DNA of 64,000 nucleotides from Verrucomicrobiaceae bacterium (GCA_015075365.1 JABTUN010000002.1:682001-746000), one strand, 5' to 3'; numbered from the stretch's first letter, positions 18,096 through 28,296 are shown. Program-made: numbers and translations. Notes: generated from the letters alone by a model not told the origin.

Positions 18096-18687
18096 CGGCG
18101 CTTGGGGTAAGGAGGGGCTTATCGCAGAAAAAATGAGACGGTCAAAGTTTTCTCTGCTCACATCTGGCAGGCGGAAATGAAGCCCCCTGCCCCGGCAGGT
18201 GTAAGACGGAGTGCAACTTGCAAGCCTTGATCATGGGTTTGACCCCGGCCCGATAAACCATGAGGAGCGATGAAGCAGGGGAATGACGGTGTGGGAGGCA
18301 AAGAGGTATCATCACGCCCCCTGGGCTCCGTCCCCAATGCCACGGTCAGGAATCGCCTTCGGCGGCGTCCAAAGCGCTTTCGGCGAGCGATTAGGCGGTT
18401 TTCCGGCCAGCAAAGCGATTCCAGCCGCCGATCAAGCGCTTTCGCCCGTCGGCAAACTCATTCTGCGGGACCGCAAAACCATCCTGCAGGAAGTTTACGG
18501 CGTCCTTTCCAACAGGCTCACAGCGAATCCCAAAATCGCCGCCGACCGTCGCCGGTGGCGGCCCAACCGGCCTGTCCGCCGAAGTTTGATCTGCGTACCA
18601 GCGTGCCACCGATCTCCCCAAATCGAAGCCGGGCGTGAGTTCCTGCAAAGCAGGACAATATGAGGCGTTGCATGGACTGCCGACTTC
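18096..18687. other. Long intergenic region, no supported gene
   Basis: These roughly 590 bases separate the minus-strand sigma-54 regulator from the plus-strand catabolic locus and must contain the promoters of both. Open frames of about 120 codons cross it on both strands, but they overlap each other, are rich in Arg/Pro and show no motif, so I do not call them. The sequence AAGCGCTTTCG occurs twice (near 18376 and 18436). No clear ribosome binding site, terminator or RNA gene was seen. Confidence 0.45.
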
Positions 18688-20271
18688 ATGAAGCGCCGTC
18701 ACTTCCTCCACACCCTCGCCGCCACGCCGCTGCTGGCAGCAGATGCGCCGCGTCGGGCGCCGTTTCGGGTGATTTACAGCAATGACCTCACGAACATCAC
18801 CTCGTGCGTGAGTCCGTTTCATGCGGCGCGGGAGCCGTTTCGCGCGGAGATGCTCGAAGCGTCAATTGATGAGGTCGCGGGCTCGGTGGACGCGCATTTC
18901 CTCCAGCCGGGACTGGGCGTGGTGCCCTTGTGGCCGAGCAAAGTTGTCGATTTGAAAGAGCACTTCGCGTGGATCAAGGAGCGCTACGGGCAGAGGCCGG
19001 ACTCGTTCAGCCAGTTCGTGCTAAATGGCGGCGACATCGTGCGGCGCTTCATCAACCGCTGCCGCGCGAAGGGCCAGGCGGCCTTCATCTCGCTGCGCAT
19101 GAACGACGCGCATCACAAGGAATACGTCGATCCAAAGCCCGGCGACAAACCGGGCAGCAGCATCGGCATGAGCGTGACGCGCTGGTATGCGGAACACCCG
19201 GAGAACCGCATCAAACCCGGCTCCCTGCGCGGTGCGGACCTCGTTTTGAACTGGGCGGAGCCCGAAGTGCGCGCGCAGAAGCTCGCGATGATCCGCGAGC
19301 TGTGCGCGAACTACGACCTGGACGGCCTGGAGCTCGATTTTCTGCGCTTTTACAGCTACTTCCGCCCCGAAACGCCACTGGAGCAGCGCCGCGCCAGCAT
19401 GACGGCCTTCGTCAAAGAAGTGCGCCAGATGCTCGGGCCGCAAAAATGGCTCTGTGCGCGCGTGCCGTGCTATGTGACGGCCTTGGATGAACTGGGCCTC
19501 GACCTCCAAGCTCTCGTCGCCACCGGACTCGACATGGTCAATGCCTCCGCGCACTACTTCACCACGCAGCAGCACGATCTGGCCGCGATTCGGAAGATGA
19601 CCGAGGGCGCCGCACTCTACTTTGAGCTGTGCCACACCATCTGGAAGGGCGACAAGGTGCAGGCGGGCTACGACGTGTTTCCGTATCGCCGCGCCACACG
19701 CGAGCACCTGCACACGAGCGCGCATCTCGCCTATGCACGCGGAGTGGACGGCATCAGCCTCTTCAATTTCGCCTACTACCGCCAGCACGGACAGGGCGAA
19801 GGCCGCGGCGTGTTCGGCGAGCCGCCGTTTGAGGCGCTGAAAGCGCTGCGAGATCCGCAAGCACTCGCCAAAGAGCCGCAGCACTGGTTTATCGCGCCTG
19901 GATGGCGTTCGCCCGGTGCCAAACCGCCGCCCGTGCCGAGAAAAGTTGCGCCAGGAAAGCCTGAGAAGTTCAACTTCGACCTCGCATCACCCCGGGGTGA
20001 TGCGCGAGTCCGCATCCAGGCCGACAAACGTCTCACGGGCAGTGAATGGTCCGCCACCTTCAACGGACAGGCCCTTGCTGCCACCGATGACGTCTCCGAG
20101 CCCTTTGCGGTGTCCTTTCCCTCCATGCTCGCAAAGCCGGAGGAACTGCGCGCGTGGCGCATTCCGGCCAACCTGCTGCGGGAGGGCAAAAACAGCCTGG
20201 AGGTGACGCAACAGTCCGGTGAGGCGTGTTCCGTGCTCTTTGTCGATCTGGCGCTTGGTCAGGCTACTTGA
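18688..20271 (+). CDS. Exported glycoside-hydrolase-like protein (TIM-barrel type)
   Basis: The 527-residue protein begins MKRRHFLHTLAATPLLAADA, an RR-containing signal resembling a Tat leader. The body reads like a (beta/alpha)8 glycoside hydrolase of the GHL10 / family-10-like type: FAWIKERYGQ, VLNWAEPEVRAQKLAMIREL, then YDLDGLELDFLRFYSYFRPE (a strand ending in acidic residues, positions about 215-230, a plausible catalytic site), and ARGVDGISLFNFAYYR late in the barrel. The last 130 residues form a beta-sandwich-like domain that may bind carbohydrate. The exact family and substrate are not certain. It is the first gene of the long plus-strand catabolic locus, 42 bp before an exported FAD oxidoreductase. 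Confidence 0.7.
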   Translation: MKRRHFLHTLAATPLLAADAPRRAPFRVIYSNDLTNITSCVSPFHAAREPFRAEMLEASIDEVAGSVDAHFLQPGLGVVPLWPSKVVDLKEHFAWIKERYGQRPDSFSQFVLNGGDIVRRFINRCRAKGQAAFISLRMNDAHHKEYVDPKPGDKPGSSIGMSVTRWYAEHPENRIKPGSLRGADLVLNWAEPEVRAQKLAMIRELCANYDLDGLELDFLRFYSYFRPETPLEQRRASMTAFVKEVRQMLGPQKWLCARVPCYVTALDELGLDLQALVATGLDMVNASAHYFTTQQHDLAAIRKMTEGAALYFELCHTIWKGDKVQAGYDVFPYRRATREHLHTSAHLAYARGVDGISLFNFAYYRQHGQGEGRGVFGEPPFEALKALRDPQALAKEPQHWFIAPGWRSPGAKPPPVPRKVAPGKPEKFNFDLASPRGDARVRIQADKRLTGSEWSATFNGQALAATDDVSEPFAVSFPSMLAKPEELRAWRIPANLLREGKNSLEVTQQSGEACSVLFVDLALGQAT

Positions 20272-20313
20272 CCAGCAAGGCACCGTGGGTTGCTTCGTCT
20301 TCACATCACCACC

Positions 20314-21990
20314 ATGAAGGCTGTCCTATCCGCGTTGTTGTTTGCCTCGTCTTTCTGCGCCGCCGCTGTCATCGAATCCGACATCTGCGTCTTTGGCGGC
20401 ACCTCGGGCGGTGTCGCCGCGGCGGTGCAGGCGGCGCGAATGGGAAAGACGGTCGTGCTGGCCGAGCCGGGCCGTCATCTCGGCGGCATGACCAGCGGCG
20501 GGCTCAGCGCGGTGGACATTGGCGATCCGCGCAGCGTCGGCGGCATTGCACGCGAGTATTTCACCAAGCTTGCGGCGACAGTGGGCGTGACGCTGGCCTG
20601 GGACAAGGAGTTCAAGGCGGCGGGCGGAGGCCCGGCCACGGGTGGCGCGTATGCCATCGAACCGCACAAGGCGGAGCAGGTCTTTGACGAGATGGCAAAT
20701 CAGGCGGGCGTGAAGGTGCGTTTCGGCGCGCGCCTGGCCTCGGTGAAAAAAGTCGGCGCGCGCATCACCGAACTCATCATGGAAAACGGCGACGTCTTCC
20801 GCGCCAAAGTCTTCCTCGACACCACCTACGAGGGCGATCTGATGGCCAAGGCAGGCGTGAGCTACACCCTCATGCGCGAGGGCCGCGCCCAATACGGCGA
20901 GAAATACGCGGGCATCATTTACGAGGACAAATACCAGCCGCGCACGAACCACCTCAAACCCGGCCCGCATGGCCGCGTGCCAGGCGGCCAGGGCGTGTGG
21001 GACCGCGACTTCCCGCTCGATCCTTATGTCGTGAAGGGTGACCCGAAGAGCGGACTGCTGCCGCTGATCCAGGAAGGCGAGCCCGGCACTCCGGGAGAAC
21101 CCGCGCCGGGTGTGCAGGCCTACTGCTACCGCCTGTGCCTCACGACGAATCCGGCGAACTCGCTCCCGATCACGCCGCCGGCGGACTATGATCCCAAGCG
21201 CTACGAGATCGTCGCCCGCTTCATCGAGGCCTGCCTCGCCATCGGCGATGACATGGATCTGCGCTGGTTTTCCAAGCACGATCCGCTGCCGAACGACAAG
21301 TGGGACTTCAACACGGCCACCTTCGGCGGTAATCTGCCTGGTGCCTCGCACGCGTGGCCGGAGGCATCGTATGCACAGCGCGAGAAGATCGCGAAGGAGC
21401 ATGAGAACTACCACCGCGGCCTGCTGCACTTCCTCGCCACCGACAAGCGTGTGCCGGAGAAAGTGCGCAAGGACATGCAGCGCTTCGGTCTGCCCAAAGA
21501 CGAGTTCACCGACAACGGCGGCTGGCCGCACCAGATCTATGTGCGCGAGGCCCGGCGCATGGTCAGCGATCTCGTGATGACGGAGAATCACACCTTTGGC
21601 CGCCAGCCCGTGGCAAAAGCCATCGCCCTCGGCAGCTACGGCACCGACGTGCATGAGATCCGCCGCATCGTGAAGGACGGCGTCGTCATTCGCGAGGGGA
21701 AGATCGCCACCGGGCGCGATGGCGCGCCGCCGTATGCCGTCGGTTACGACGCCATCGTGCCGAAGCGCGAGGAATGCGACAATCTGCTCGTCACCTTCGC
21801 CCTCAGCGCCAGCCACGTCGCCTTCGCAAGCATCCGCATGGAACCCGTCTTCATGTGCAGCAGCCAGAGCGCGGCCACGGCGGCGGTGATGGCCGTGGAT
21901 GACGGGAAGGCCGTGCAGGATGTGGACTACGAGCAGCTCAAGGCGCGCCTCATCGCGGACAAACAAGTTCTCAACTGGCCTCCACGGTAG
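20314..21990 (+). CDS. Exported FAD-dependent oxidoreductase
   Basis: The 558-residue product has a signal peptide (MKAVLSALLFASSFCAAA), then the FAD-binding Rossmann motif in DICVFGGTSGGVAAAVQAAR (about residues 22-41) followed by the conserved LGGMTSGGLSAVD. This places it in the FAD_oxidored family that is abundant in Planctomycetota and Verrucomicrobiota. The C-terminal part has ASIRMEPVFMCSSQSAATAA, the usual FAD-closing motif. Such proteins are probably periplasmic sugar or glycan oxidoreductases, but no reaction is established. I chose the ATG at 20314 because it starts the signal peptide. It shares its fold with the fused enzyme at 22030 and the tandem enzyme at 40791. Confidence 0.88.
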   Translation: MKAVLSALLFASSFCAAAVIESDICVFGGTSGGVAAAVQAARMGKTVVLAEPGRHLGGMTSGGLSAVDIGDPRSVGGIAREYFTKLAATVGVTLAWDKEFKAAGGGPATGGAYAIEPHKAEQVFDEMANQAGVKVRFGARLASVKKVGARITELIMENGDVFRAKVFLDTTYEGDLMAKAGVSYTLMREGRAQYGEKYAGIIYEDKYQPRTNHLKPGPHGRVPGGQGVWDRDFPLDPYVVKGDPKSGLLPLIQEGEPGTPGEPAPGVQAYCYRLCLTTNPANSLPITPPADYDPKRYEIVARFIEACLAIGDDMDLRWFSKHDPLPNDKWDFNTATFGGNLPGASHAWPEASYAQREKIAKEHENYHRGLLHFLATDKRVPEKVRKDMQRFGLPKDEFTDNGGWPHQIYVREARRMVSDLVMTENHTFGRQPVAKAIALGSYGTDVHEIRRIVKDGVVIREGKIATGRDGAPPYAVGYDAIVPKREECDNLLVTFALSASHVAFASIRMEPVFMCSSQSAATAAVMAVDDGKAVQDVDYEQLKARLIADKQVLNWPPR

Positions 21991-22029
21991 ATCCGATGGG
22001 CAATCTTAATGCCTCTTCAATCACACCTT

Positions 22030-25000
22030 ATGAATCCGTTTTTTCGACTCTCCGCGCTGCTCTGCGCCCTCTGTGGTCATCTCCAGGCCGCACCTCTGCC
22101 TGTCGTCGATCTTTCGCAGGACACGCCACGCCACGTCATCATCGCGCAAGGCACCGAGAAAGTTTACCAGGGCCATCCGACAACGCTGCTGATGCCGGAC
22201 GGAAAGACGATATTTTGCGTGTGGACGCATGGGCATGGCGGCACGGCGGGACTGCTGAAGCGCAGCGATGACGGCGGCAAAACGTGGAGCGAGGAGCTGC
22301 CGGTGCCGGAGAACTGGTGGAAGGTCAAAAATTGCCCCGCGATCTACCGCCTGACCGATCCGCAAGGTGAGGCGCGGCTCATCGTGTATGCCGGACAAGG
22401 GCCGGATGGCACGATGCACCAATCGGTTTCGACGGATGAAGGCAAAACGTGGTCTCCAATGCAAAGCAACGGCCTCGTGTGTGTGATGCCCTTCTGCACG
22501 ATCCTGCCGGTGGAGGGCGGAAAGAAGCTCATCGGCCTCACTAACATCCGGCGGCCCGGCGAAACGAAGGATCCGCGTTCGAACATCGTCACGCAGAGCG
22601 AATCGACGGATGGCGGACTGACGTGGAGCCCGTGGCGCGTGCTTGTCGATCTCGGCGATTTGAAGCCCTGCGAGCCGGAGGTCGTGCGCTCGCCGGATGG
22701 CAAACAACTGCTCTGCCTCATCCGCGAAAACATCCGCAGCGAGCCCGCGCACTTCATCACGAGCGATGATGAAGGGAAAACATGGTCGGAGGTCAAATCG
22801 CTGCCGCCGGGCCTTCACGGCGACCGTCACAAGGCCGTCTATGCAAAGGATGGCCGCCTCGTCGTCACCTTCCGCGACATGGGCAAGGATAGCCCCACGC
22901 GCACTCATTTCGTCGCCTGGGTCGGCCGTTATGAGGACATCGTCAGCGGGAGGGACGGCGAATACAAAATCAAGCTGTTGCACAGCCACAAAAGCAGCGA
23001 TTGCGGCTATCCCGGTCTCGAACTGTTGCCCGACGGCACCCTCGTCGCCACCACCTACATCAAGTATCGCCCCGGCGCGGAGCAGAATTCGGTCGTGAGC
23101 ACGCGTTTCACGCTCGCAGAGACGGATAAGGCGGAAAAGTCCTCCCAGGCGACGATGGAACGCAAAACAGCGGGCATCGTGCTTGATGACGATGCGGCAA
23201 AATACACCGGCGCATGGAAGATGGCGGACAAACTGCCCTCGCTCGTCGGCGCGTCGTATCGGCATGATGATCGCGCGAAGAAATCAGACGCCGTGGCGAA
23301 GTTCACGCCTGAGATTCCAGCGGATGGCAAATACGAGGTGCGCCTGCTTTACGTCCCTTCCTCCAATCGCGCGCAAAAGGCTCAAATCACCATTCGCAGT
23401 GCCGAAGGAGATAAAGTCGTTACGCAAAACCAGCGCGAGGCATGCCTAGAAGATGGCATCCCGCGCTCGCTCGGCGTGTTCGCTTTCGCCAAGGGCAAAT
23501 CGGGCAGCATCGAAATCTCGAATGCGGGTGCGGACGGCTATGTGGTTGTCGATGGCCTGCAACTCGTGCCGGAGGCCGAAGCTATCGCAGAGCGCAACAC
23601 GCGTGCCGATGGCGGTTTTCCCATCAAGACGAGCGCCGCGCCGGTGCCGGTGAAAATCCCGCCACCGATGCTTTTGAAGAGCGCCGCGAAGCCGCAGGAC
23701 GTGGATGGCAGGTCGTATGATCTCGTCGTCATCGGCGGCACCCCGGGTGGCATCGCCTGCGCGGTGCGCGCGGCGCGCGAGGGCCTGGGCGTGCTGCTGG
23801 TGAATCATACGCAGCACCTCGGCGGCTTCGTCACCAGCGGCGCGGGCGGCTGGGAGGCGCCTTATGACGGCCTGCGCTCGCCCATTTATGGCGAGATGAT
23901 CACCGGGGCGGCTCGGTATTACGCGAAGACTTACGGTGAAAGCTCCGAGCAGCACATCGCGTCGGTGCCGAGCAAGACGAGCCGCGCGCACATCGACCGT
24001 CCGAAGGTCGAGCCACGCATCGCGGAGATGCTTTTCAATGAAATGGTCTCGAAGGAGAAAAAGCTCACGGTGCTGCTCGGCCACATCGTCACGACAGCGA
24101 AGCGCGATGGCGCCTTGATCCAAAGCGTGACGCTCAAGCCCCATAGTAGCCATCTCGCTCCGCGAGCTGAGCCTTCCGCATCCGCTACGATCCAAGTCAG
24201 CGGCAAGGTTTTCGCCGATGGAATGTATGAGGGCGATTTGATGGCCGCAGCAGGTGTGAAGACCCAAATCGGCCGCGAATCACGGGCGCAATATGGCGAG
24301 AAGCACGCGGGTGTCATTTACACGCAGGAGCGGCACAAGGAACCCGGACAGCGTGGTTTTCCGAAGGCCGCCGATGAAGGCACGCTGAACATTCGCTACA
24401 ACAGCCATGCCACCGCCGGCATCGTCGAAGGCCCGCAAAGCGGCGAGGCCGATGGCAGCGTGATGGCTTACAACTACCGCCTCGTCCTCACGCGCGATCC
24501 GGCGAACCGGATCATGGTCACGAAGCCCGCGAACTACGATGTCGCCATCGCCAAACAAGCCATCGGCGGCGGTTTCGTGCCGAATCTGCCGAACAAAAAG
24601 GTCGCGTGGAACGGCGGACGCCTCATCGGGCCTCAAAACCAGTATCCCGGTGCCTGCTGGCCCACACGCGAAGCCATTTCGAAGCGCTACCTCGATGCCA
24701 TGCTCATGCGTCTCTGGTGGGTGCAGAACGATCCCAAAGCGCCGGAGAAGGATCGCAAGCAGTTCGCCGGTTACGGACTCGCCGCCGATGAGTTCCCCGA
24801 CAACCACCACCTGCCCTATGAGATCTACGTCCGCGAGGCGCGGCGACTCGTCGGGCGCTACGTCTTTAATGAGCAGGACAACGTCATCGCCGAAGGCATC
24901 GCCCGCACACCGATTCACGCGGACAGCATAGCGATGACCGATTGGCCCGTCGATTCCGTCGCCTGCCTGCCGCGCAAGGCTCCCGGTGGCAACACGGACG

Positions 25001-25557
25001 GCATCTTCTTTCTCGGTGAAGAATCCCGGCCCGCGCAGGTGCCGTATCGCTCCATCCTCGCGAACGAAGTCGAAAACCTCCTCGTCCCCGTCGCCATCAG
25101 CGCATCCCACGTTGGCTGGGGTAGCATCCGCCTCGAACCCGTCTGGATGCAACTCGGCGAAAGTGCCGGATTTGCCGCTGCGCTCGCCATGAACGCCAAA
25201 ACAACGCCCGCGAAGCTCGATCCCGATGCCTTGATCCGCAAACTCGCCACCAGTCGTGTGATGATCTGCTTTTTCAATGACGTGGATGTCCTCAGTGACG
25301 ATCCGCGCGTTCCCGCCACGCAGTATTTTGGCACGAAGGGTTTCTTTGCCAGCTACGATGCCAAACTCGACGCGCCGATTACGGAGAGCGTGAAAGCCGC
25401 ATGGCAGGCGGGATTCGCGAAGCTCCAAGAGGGCACGCTGGACCAGATGCAGTTCGCGAAGACCGTCCATGCCGCTGAAGCACAGGAATCACCAGTCACC
25501 AAGGAAACTCGCGGTGCGGCGCTGCTGGCGATGTGGAACGGCCTGAACGCAAAGTAA
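22030..25557 (+). CDS. Sialidase-like / golvesin-like / FAD oxidoreductase fusion protein
   Basis: This 1175-residue exported protein combines three modules. After a signal peptide (about residues 1-21) comes a six-bladed sialidase-like domain (about 25-365) with Asp-boxes SDDGGKTW, STDEGKTW, STDGGLTW and SDDEGKTW. A beta-sandwich of the golvesin/xanthan-lyase carbohydrate-binding type (about 377-510) follows, containing DGKYEVRLLY and DGYVVVDGLQLVP. Next is a complete FAD-dependent oxidoreductase domain starting DLVVIGGTPGGIACAVRAAR (about 562). The sialidase part lacks an obvious RIP motif, so it may be an Asp-box hydrolase rather than a true sialidase. The ATG at 22030 fits the signal peptide better than that at 22009. 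The beta-helix gene starts three bases after its stop. Confidence 0.87.
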   Translation: MNPFFRLSALLCALCGHLQAAPLPVVDLSQDTPRHVIIAQGTEKVYQGHPTTLLMPDGKTIFCVWTHGHGGTAGLLKRSDDGGKTWSEELPVPENWWKVKNCPAIYRLTDPQGEARLIVYAGQGPDGTMHQSVSTDEGKTWSPMQSNGLVCVMPFCTILPVEGGKKLIGLTNIRRPGETKDPRSNIVTQSESTDGGLTWSPWRVLVDLGDLKPCEPEVVRSPDGKQLLCLIRENIRSEPAHFITSDDEGKTWSEVKSLPPGLHGDRHKAVYAKDGRLVVTFRDMGKDSPTRTHFVAWVGRYEDIVSGRDGEYKIKLLHSHKSSDCGYPGLELLPDGTLVATTYIKYRPGAEQNSVVSTRFTLAETDKAEKSSQATMERKTAGIVLDDDAAKYTGAWKMADKLPSLVGASYRHDDRAKKSDAVAKFTPEIPADGKYEVRLLYVPSSNRAQKAQITIRSAEGDKVVTQNQREACLEDGIPRSLGVFAFAKGKSGSIEISNAGADGYVVVDGLQLVPEAEAIAERNTRADGGFPIKTSAAPVPVKIPPPMLLKSAAKPQDVDGRSYDLVVIGGTPGGIACAVRAAREGLGVLLVNHTQHLGGFVTSGAGGWEAPYDGLRSPIYGEMITGAARYYAKTYGESSEQHIASVPSKTSRAHIDRPKVEPRIAEMLFNEMVSKEKKLTVLLGHIVTTAKRDGALIQSVTLKPHSSHLAPRAEPSASATIQVSGKVFADGMYEGDLMAAAGVKTQIGRESRAQYGEKHAGVIYTQERHKEPGQRGFPKAADEGTLNIRYNSHATAGIVEGPQSGEADGSVMAYNYRLVLTRDPANRIMVTKPANYDVAIAKQAIGGGFVPNLPNKKVAWNGGRLIGPQNQYPGACWPTREAISKRYLDAMLMRLWWVQNDPKAPEKDRKQFAGYGLAADEFPDNHHLPYEIYVREARRLVGRYVFNEQDNVIAEGIARTPIHADSIAMTDWPVDSVACLPRKAPGGNTDGIFFLGEESRPAQVPYRSILANEVENLLVPVAISASHVGWGSIRLEPVWMQLGESAGFAAALAMNAKTTPAKLDPDALIRKLATSRVMICFFNDVDVLSDDPRVPATQYFGTKGFFASYDAKLDAPITESVKAAWQAGFAKLQEGTLDQMQFAKTVHAAEAQESPVTKETRGAALLAMWNGLNAK

Positions 25558-25560
25558 GTC

Positions 25561-27018
25561 ATGAAGCTCGCACTCTTTTTTACAGCGCTCCTCACATTCA
25601 CTGCTGGGCTGGCACAGACGGCAGTTGGGTTTGAAGTGCGCGTTCCAGCGCCCGGGCCGGATGTGATTGCCGATGCGATCTTGCAGAAAGCAATCGATGA
25701 AGTCGCCGACGCGGGCGGCGGTGTGGTGCTGTTGGGAGCGGGGGATTTCAAACTCTCGCGTCATGCGGATGACGAGACGGTGATCATCAAGAGCAACGTC
25801 ACCCTACGCGGCCAGGGCTATGCGACGCACGTTTATCTCGATCCGAAAACGCCTCCGAATGACCTGCGCTATTTCCCCGTGCGCATCGGGACCAGCAAGG
25901 TGCCTGCGCACAATGTCGTGATCGAGCACCTGCGCTACACCGGCAACGACAAGGCCATCGGCGGAGGTTCGATCATGGGCTTCAACGCACGCCTGGACGA
26001 GAAGGAGTCTCTGCTGCTGTCCTGCGACAACATCACCGTCCGCCATTGTTGGATCTATGATGCCAAGCAGGCGGCGGGCTGCACCAAGGCGGCAACGGCG
26101 ATCTATCTCGCCAAGCATGTCATTCCGGCCGCGGATGCCAAGAAAGCAGCGGCGGACAAAGAGATGGTGCGCACGGGCTACTTCGACGCCAACCGCATGG
26201 CCACGCAGTTCAAGAACTGGCAGGTTCACAACAACTACATCGACACCTGCGGGAACAAGGCGGTCGAGCTGGCCGAGTGCAACGGCGGCCTCATCGCGGA
26301 CAATCACATCGTCAATGTCGTGGACGGACCGCAGGTCATCTTCGGCAGCCGCAACGTGCAGATCCGAGGCAACACGGTTTATTTCACCCGAACCGGCATC
26401 AACATCTCCGAAGGCTCTCACCACATTCGCGTCATTGGCAACCACGTCGAGCCAGCGCCGGACATGAAGAAAAACCCTGCCAACTCCTGCCTCCTCTTCC
26501 GCACTGAACCGCTGCCGCTGCACTCGACGGTTTCAGATGTCGTCGTCACCGGGAATGTCTTCCGCAATCAGAATGAGGCATCCCGATGCACGATCCGTCT
26601 CCAGACACAGACCGAGGCGCTGTCCTGCTCCTACGCGAGGATTGTTTTCACGGGGAACACTTTTGACGGAGACATCGAGTTCATGGACAAGCGCAATCCC
26701 TCGAAGACAACGCTGAAGGACATCCTCTTCGCGGACAACCTCTGCAACGGCGACTTCTTCTCCGCGCCTGCGGCCACGATGGCTTCGAGCATGGTGGTGG
26801 TGCGCGGCAATCTGCTACGACATGCCGGCTCCATCACGCTGAATGCCAGCGAGTGGATCTGGTCGGACAATACGCACGCGAATGGCACGCTCGAAATCGC
26901 CACTGGAGCGAAGGCTAACATCGTTCGCGACAACGTCACCTCTGCTCCAATCCTCGATCACGGCACCGACACCGAACTCACCGCCAATGTCGTTATGAAA
27001 AAAGGCAAAAACACATGA
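25561..27018 (+). CDS. Exported right-handed parallel beta-helix protein
   Basis: The 485-residue protein starts with a signal peptide (MKLALFFTALLTFTAGLAQT). Residues about 35-60 carry a pectate-lyase-3-like entry (ILQKAIDEVADAGGGVVLLG, then NVTLRGQG), and the rest is built of beta-helix coils with repeated N-x-I/V patterns such as HNNYIDTCGNKAVELAECN, GGLIADNHIVN and NVQIRGNTVYF. Proteins of this fold are usually polysaccharide lyases, hydrolases or epimerases working outside the cytoplasm. No specific catalytic set is recognisable. It lies three bases after the sialidase-oxidoreductase fusion and overlaps the next gene by four bases (ATGA), so it is translationally coupled to both. Confidence 0.85.
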   Translation: MKLALFFTALLTFTAGLAQTAVGFEVRVPAPGPDVIADAILQKAIDEVADAGGGVVLLGAGDFKLSRHADDETVIIKSNVTLRGQGYATHVYLDPKTPPNDLRYFPVRIGTSKVPAHNVVIEHLRYTGNDKAIGGGSIMGFNARLDEKESLLLSCDNITVRHCWIYDAKQAAGCTKAATAIYLAKHVIPAADAKKAAADKEMVRTGYFDANRMATQFKNWQVHNNYIDTCGNKAVELAECNGGLIADNHIVNVVDGPQVIFGSRNVQIRGNTVYFTRTGINISEGSHHIRVIGNHVEPAPDMKKNPANSCLLFRTEPLPLHSTVSDVVVTGNVFRNQNEASRCTIRLQTQTEALSCSYARIVFTGNTFDGDIEFMDKRNPSKTTLKDILFADNLCNGDFFSAPAATMASSMVVVRGNLLRHAGSITLNASEWIWSDNTHANGTLEIATGAKANIVRDNVTSAPILDHGTDTELTANVVMKKGKNT

Positions 27019-28247
27019 GTGTCGCTCCTCTCATCGCTCTCCTCGTCATTCTCGCGTCTGTATTGGCTCACGCGCAGGCGAAACCGCTCGCGCAGGATTA
27101 TCGCATCGTGTTTCACAATCCGGATCCCGAACGCTATGTGGAAGGCCCGGGGCTGGTGCGACTCGATAATGGATCGCTGCTCGCGGTGGTGCCTGTGGTG
27201 CCGCGAGAGGAATGGAGCAAGGAGCGGCGTGCCACGCAGAGTCGCACGCACATTTTGCGCAGCAGCGATGGCGGGCAGAGCTGGGCGCAGGTGTCGGAGC
27301 TGCCTTATTACTCCGCCGCGCCGTGGGTGCATGGAAGTGCGCTGTTTCTCTTCGCGAACAAAGGAGGCACGAAGGTGCGCAATGACGATCTGCTGCTGTT
27401 GAAGAGCACGGATGTCGGCAAGACGTGGTCGGAGCCGGTGACGTTGTTTGAAGGGCACTTCTGGAACTGCCACACGGGCATGGTGCAAAAGGCGGACCAG
27501 CTTTACTGGGCCACGGATGATCTCGCGCTCGGCAAACTGCGTGGACCGCGTGTCATCGCGGGCGATTTGAGCGGCGATCCGATGAATCCGAAGGCGTGGC
27601 GATTGTCCGAGCCGGTGCCGTTCCCCGGCGTGCCGGAGATGATGACGAATCCGCAGTTCGACAAGCTCAGCAGCCAGTATCTGGAGCCGAATGTCATCGA
27701 GGTGCGTGGAAAGCTGCGCGTGCTCATGACGGTGAAGCCGAAACGCCAATCCACCGCCGGGCTCGCCGCCGTGCTCGACTTTGAGGACAAGGGCGGCCCC
27801 ATCGAACTGAAGTTCACGCAGTTTCATCCGATGCCGGGTGGGCAGTTGAAGTTCTGCATCCTCTACGATGAGAAATCGAAGCTGTTCTGGGCCACGGCCA
27901 ATCTCGTCGTCGATGGCCAGGGCGTGTTCGACTGGTTCCGCGAGGGCGAAAAGCGCGGCAACGTGCGTTACGCGAGCGGCTTGGGCGGCAATGACCGGCG
28001 CTTCCTCATGCTGCAATACAGCGTCGATGGCCTGAACTGGTTTCAGGCCGGCTGCGTGGCGCAGGCGGGCAAAATCTCGCAGTCCTTCATGTATGCGCGG
28101 CCTGTCATCGATGGCGATGATCTCGCCATCATTGCCCGGAGCAGCATCCACGCGCCCAACCAGCACGATGCCGATCACGCCACGTTTCATCGCGTGAAGA
28201 ACTTCCGCAGCCTCGCGCTGAAACTCACGCCGGAGCCGGAGGAGTAG
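27015..28247 (+). CDS. Exported sialidase-family (Asp-box) protein
   Basis: This 410-residue protein has a signal peptide (residues 1-22) and a beta-propeller of the exo-alpha-sialidase superfamily. Asp-boxes SSDGGQSW and STDVGKTW are seen near residues 83 and 135, and other blades are degenerate. I do not see a RIP arginine motif near the N-terminus, so true sialidase activity is doubtful; related propellers hydrolyse or bind other glycans. The start ATG overlaps the stop of the beta-helix gene (ATGA), pointing to coupled translation. The following gene encodes a more canonical sialidase, which suggests that the pair act on the same or related glycans. Confidence 0.82.
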   Translation: MSVAPLIALLVILASVLAHAQAKPLAQDYRIVFHNPDPERYVEGPGLVRLDNGSLLAVVPVVPREEWSKERRATQSRTHILRSSDGGQSWAQVSELPYYSAAPWVHGSALFLFANKGGTKVRNDDLLLLKSTDVGKTWSEPVTLFEGHFWNCHTGMVQKADQLYWATDDLALGKLRGPRVIAGDLSGDPMNPKAWRLSEPVPFPGVPEMMTNPQFDKLSSQYLEPNVIEVRGKLRVLMTVKPKRQSTAGLAAVLDFEDKGGPIELKFTQFHPMPGGQLKFCILYDEKSKLFWATANLVVDGQGVFDWFREGEKRGNVRYASGLGGNDRRFLMLQYSVDGLNWFQAGCVAQAGKISQSFMYARPVIDGDDLAIIARSSIHAPNQHDADHATFHRVKNFRSLALKLTPEPEE

Positions 28248-28296
28248 CTTCGAGAAGCACTCGAAGCCGAACAACCACACGCCGAACACATACCCG

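Noticed and set aside
18270..18822. Open frames of 120-143 codons on both strands in the long gap
   Set aside because: They overlap one another and the neighbouring start, lack motifs and have skewed composition; not enough to call a gene.
20326..21966. 546-codon open frame on the minus strand
   Set aside because: Antisense shadow of the FAD oxidoreductase gene.
27015..28247. Calling this protein a true sialidase
   Set aside because: No RIP arginine motif is visible; only the Asp-box propeller is supported, so it is listed as sialidase-family.
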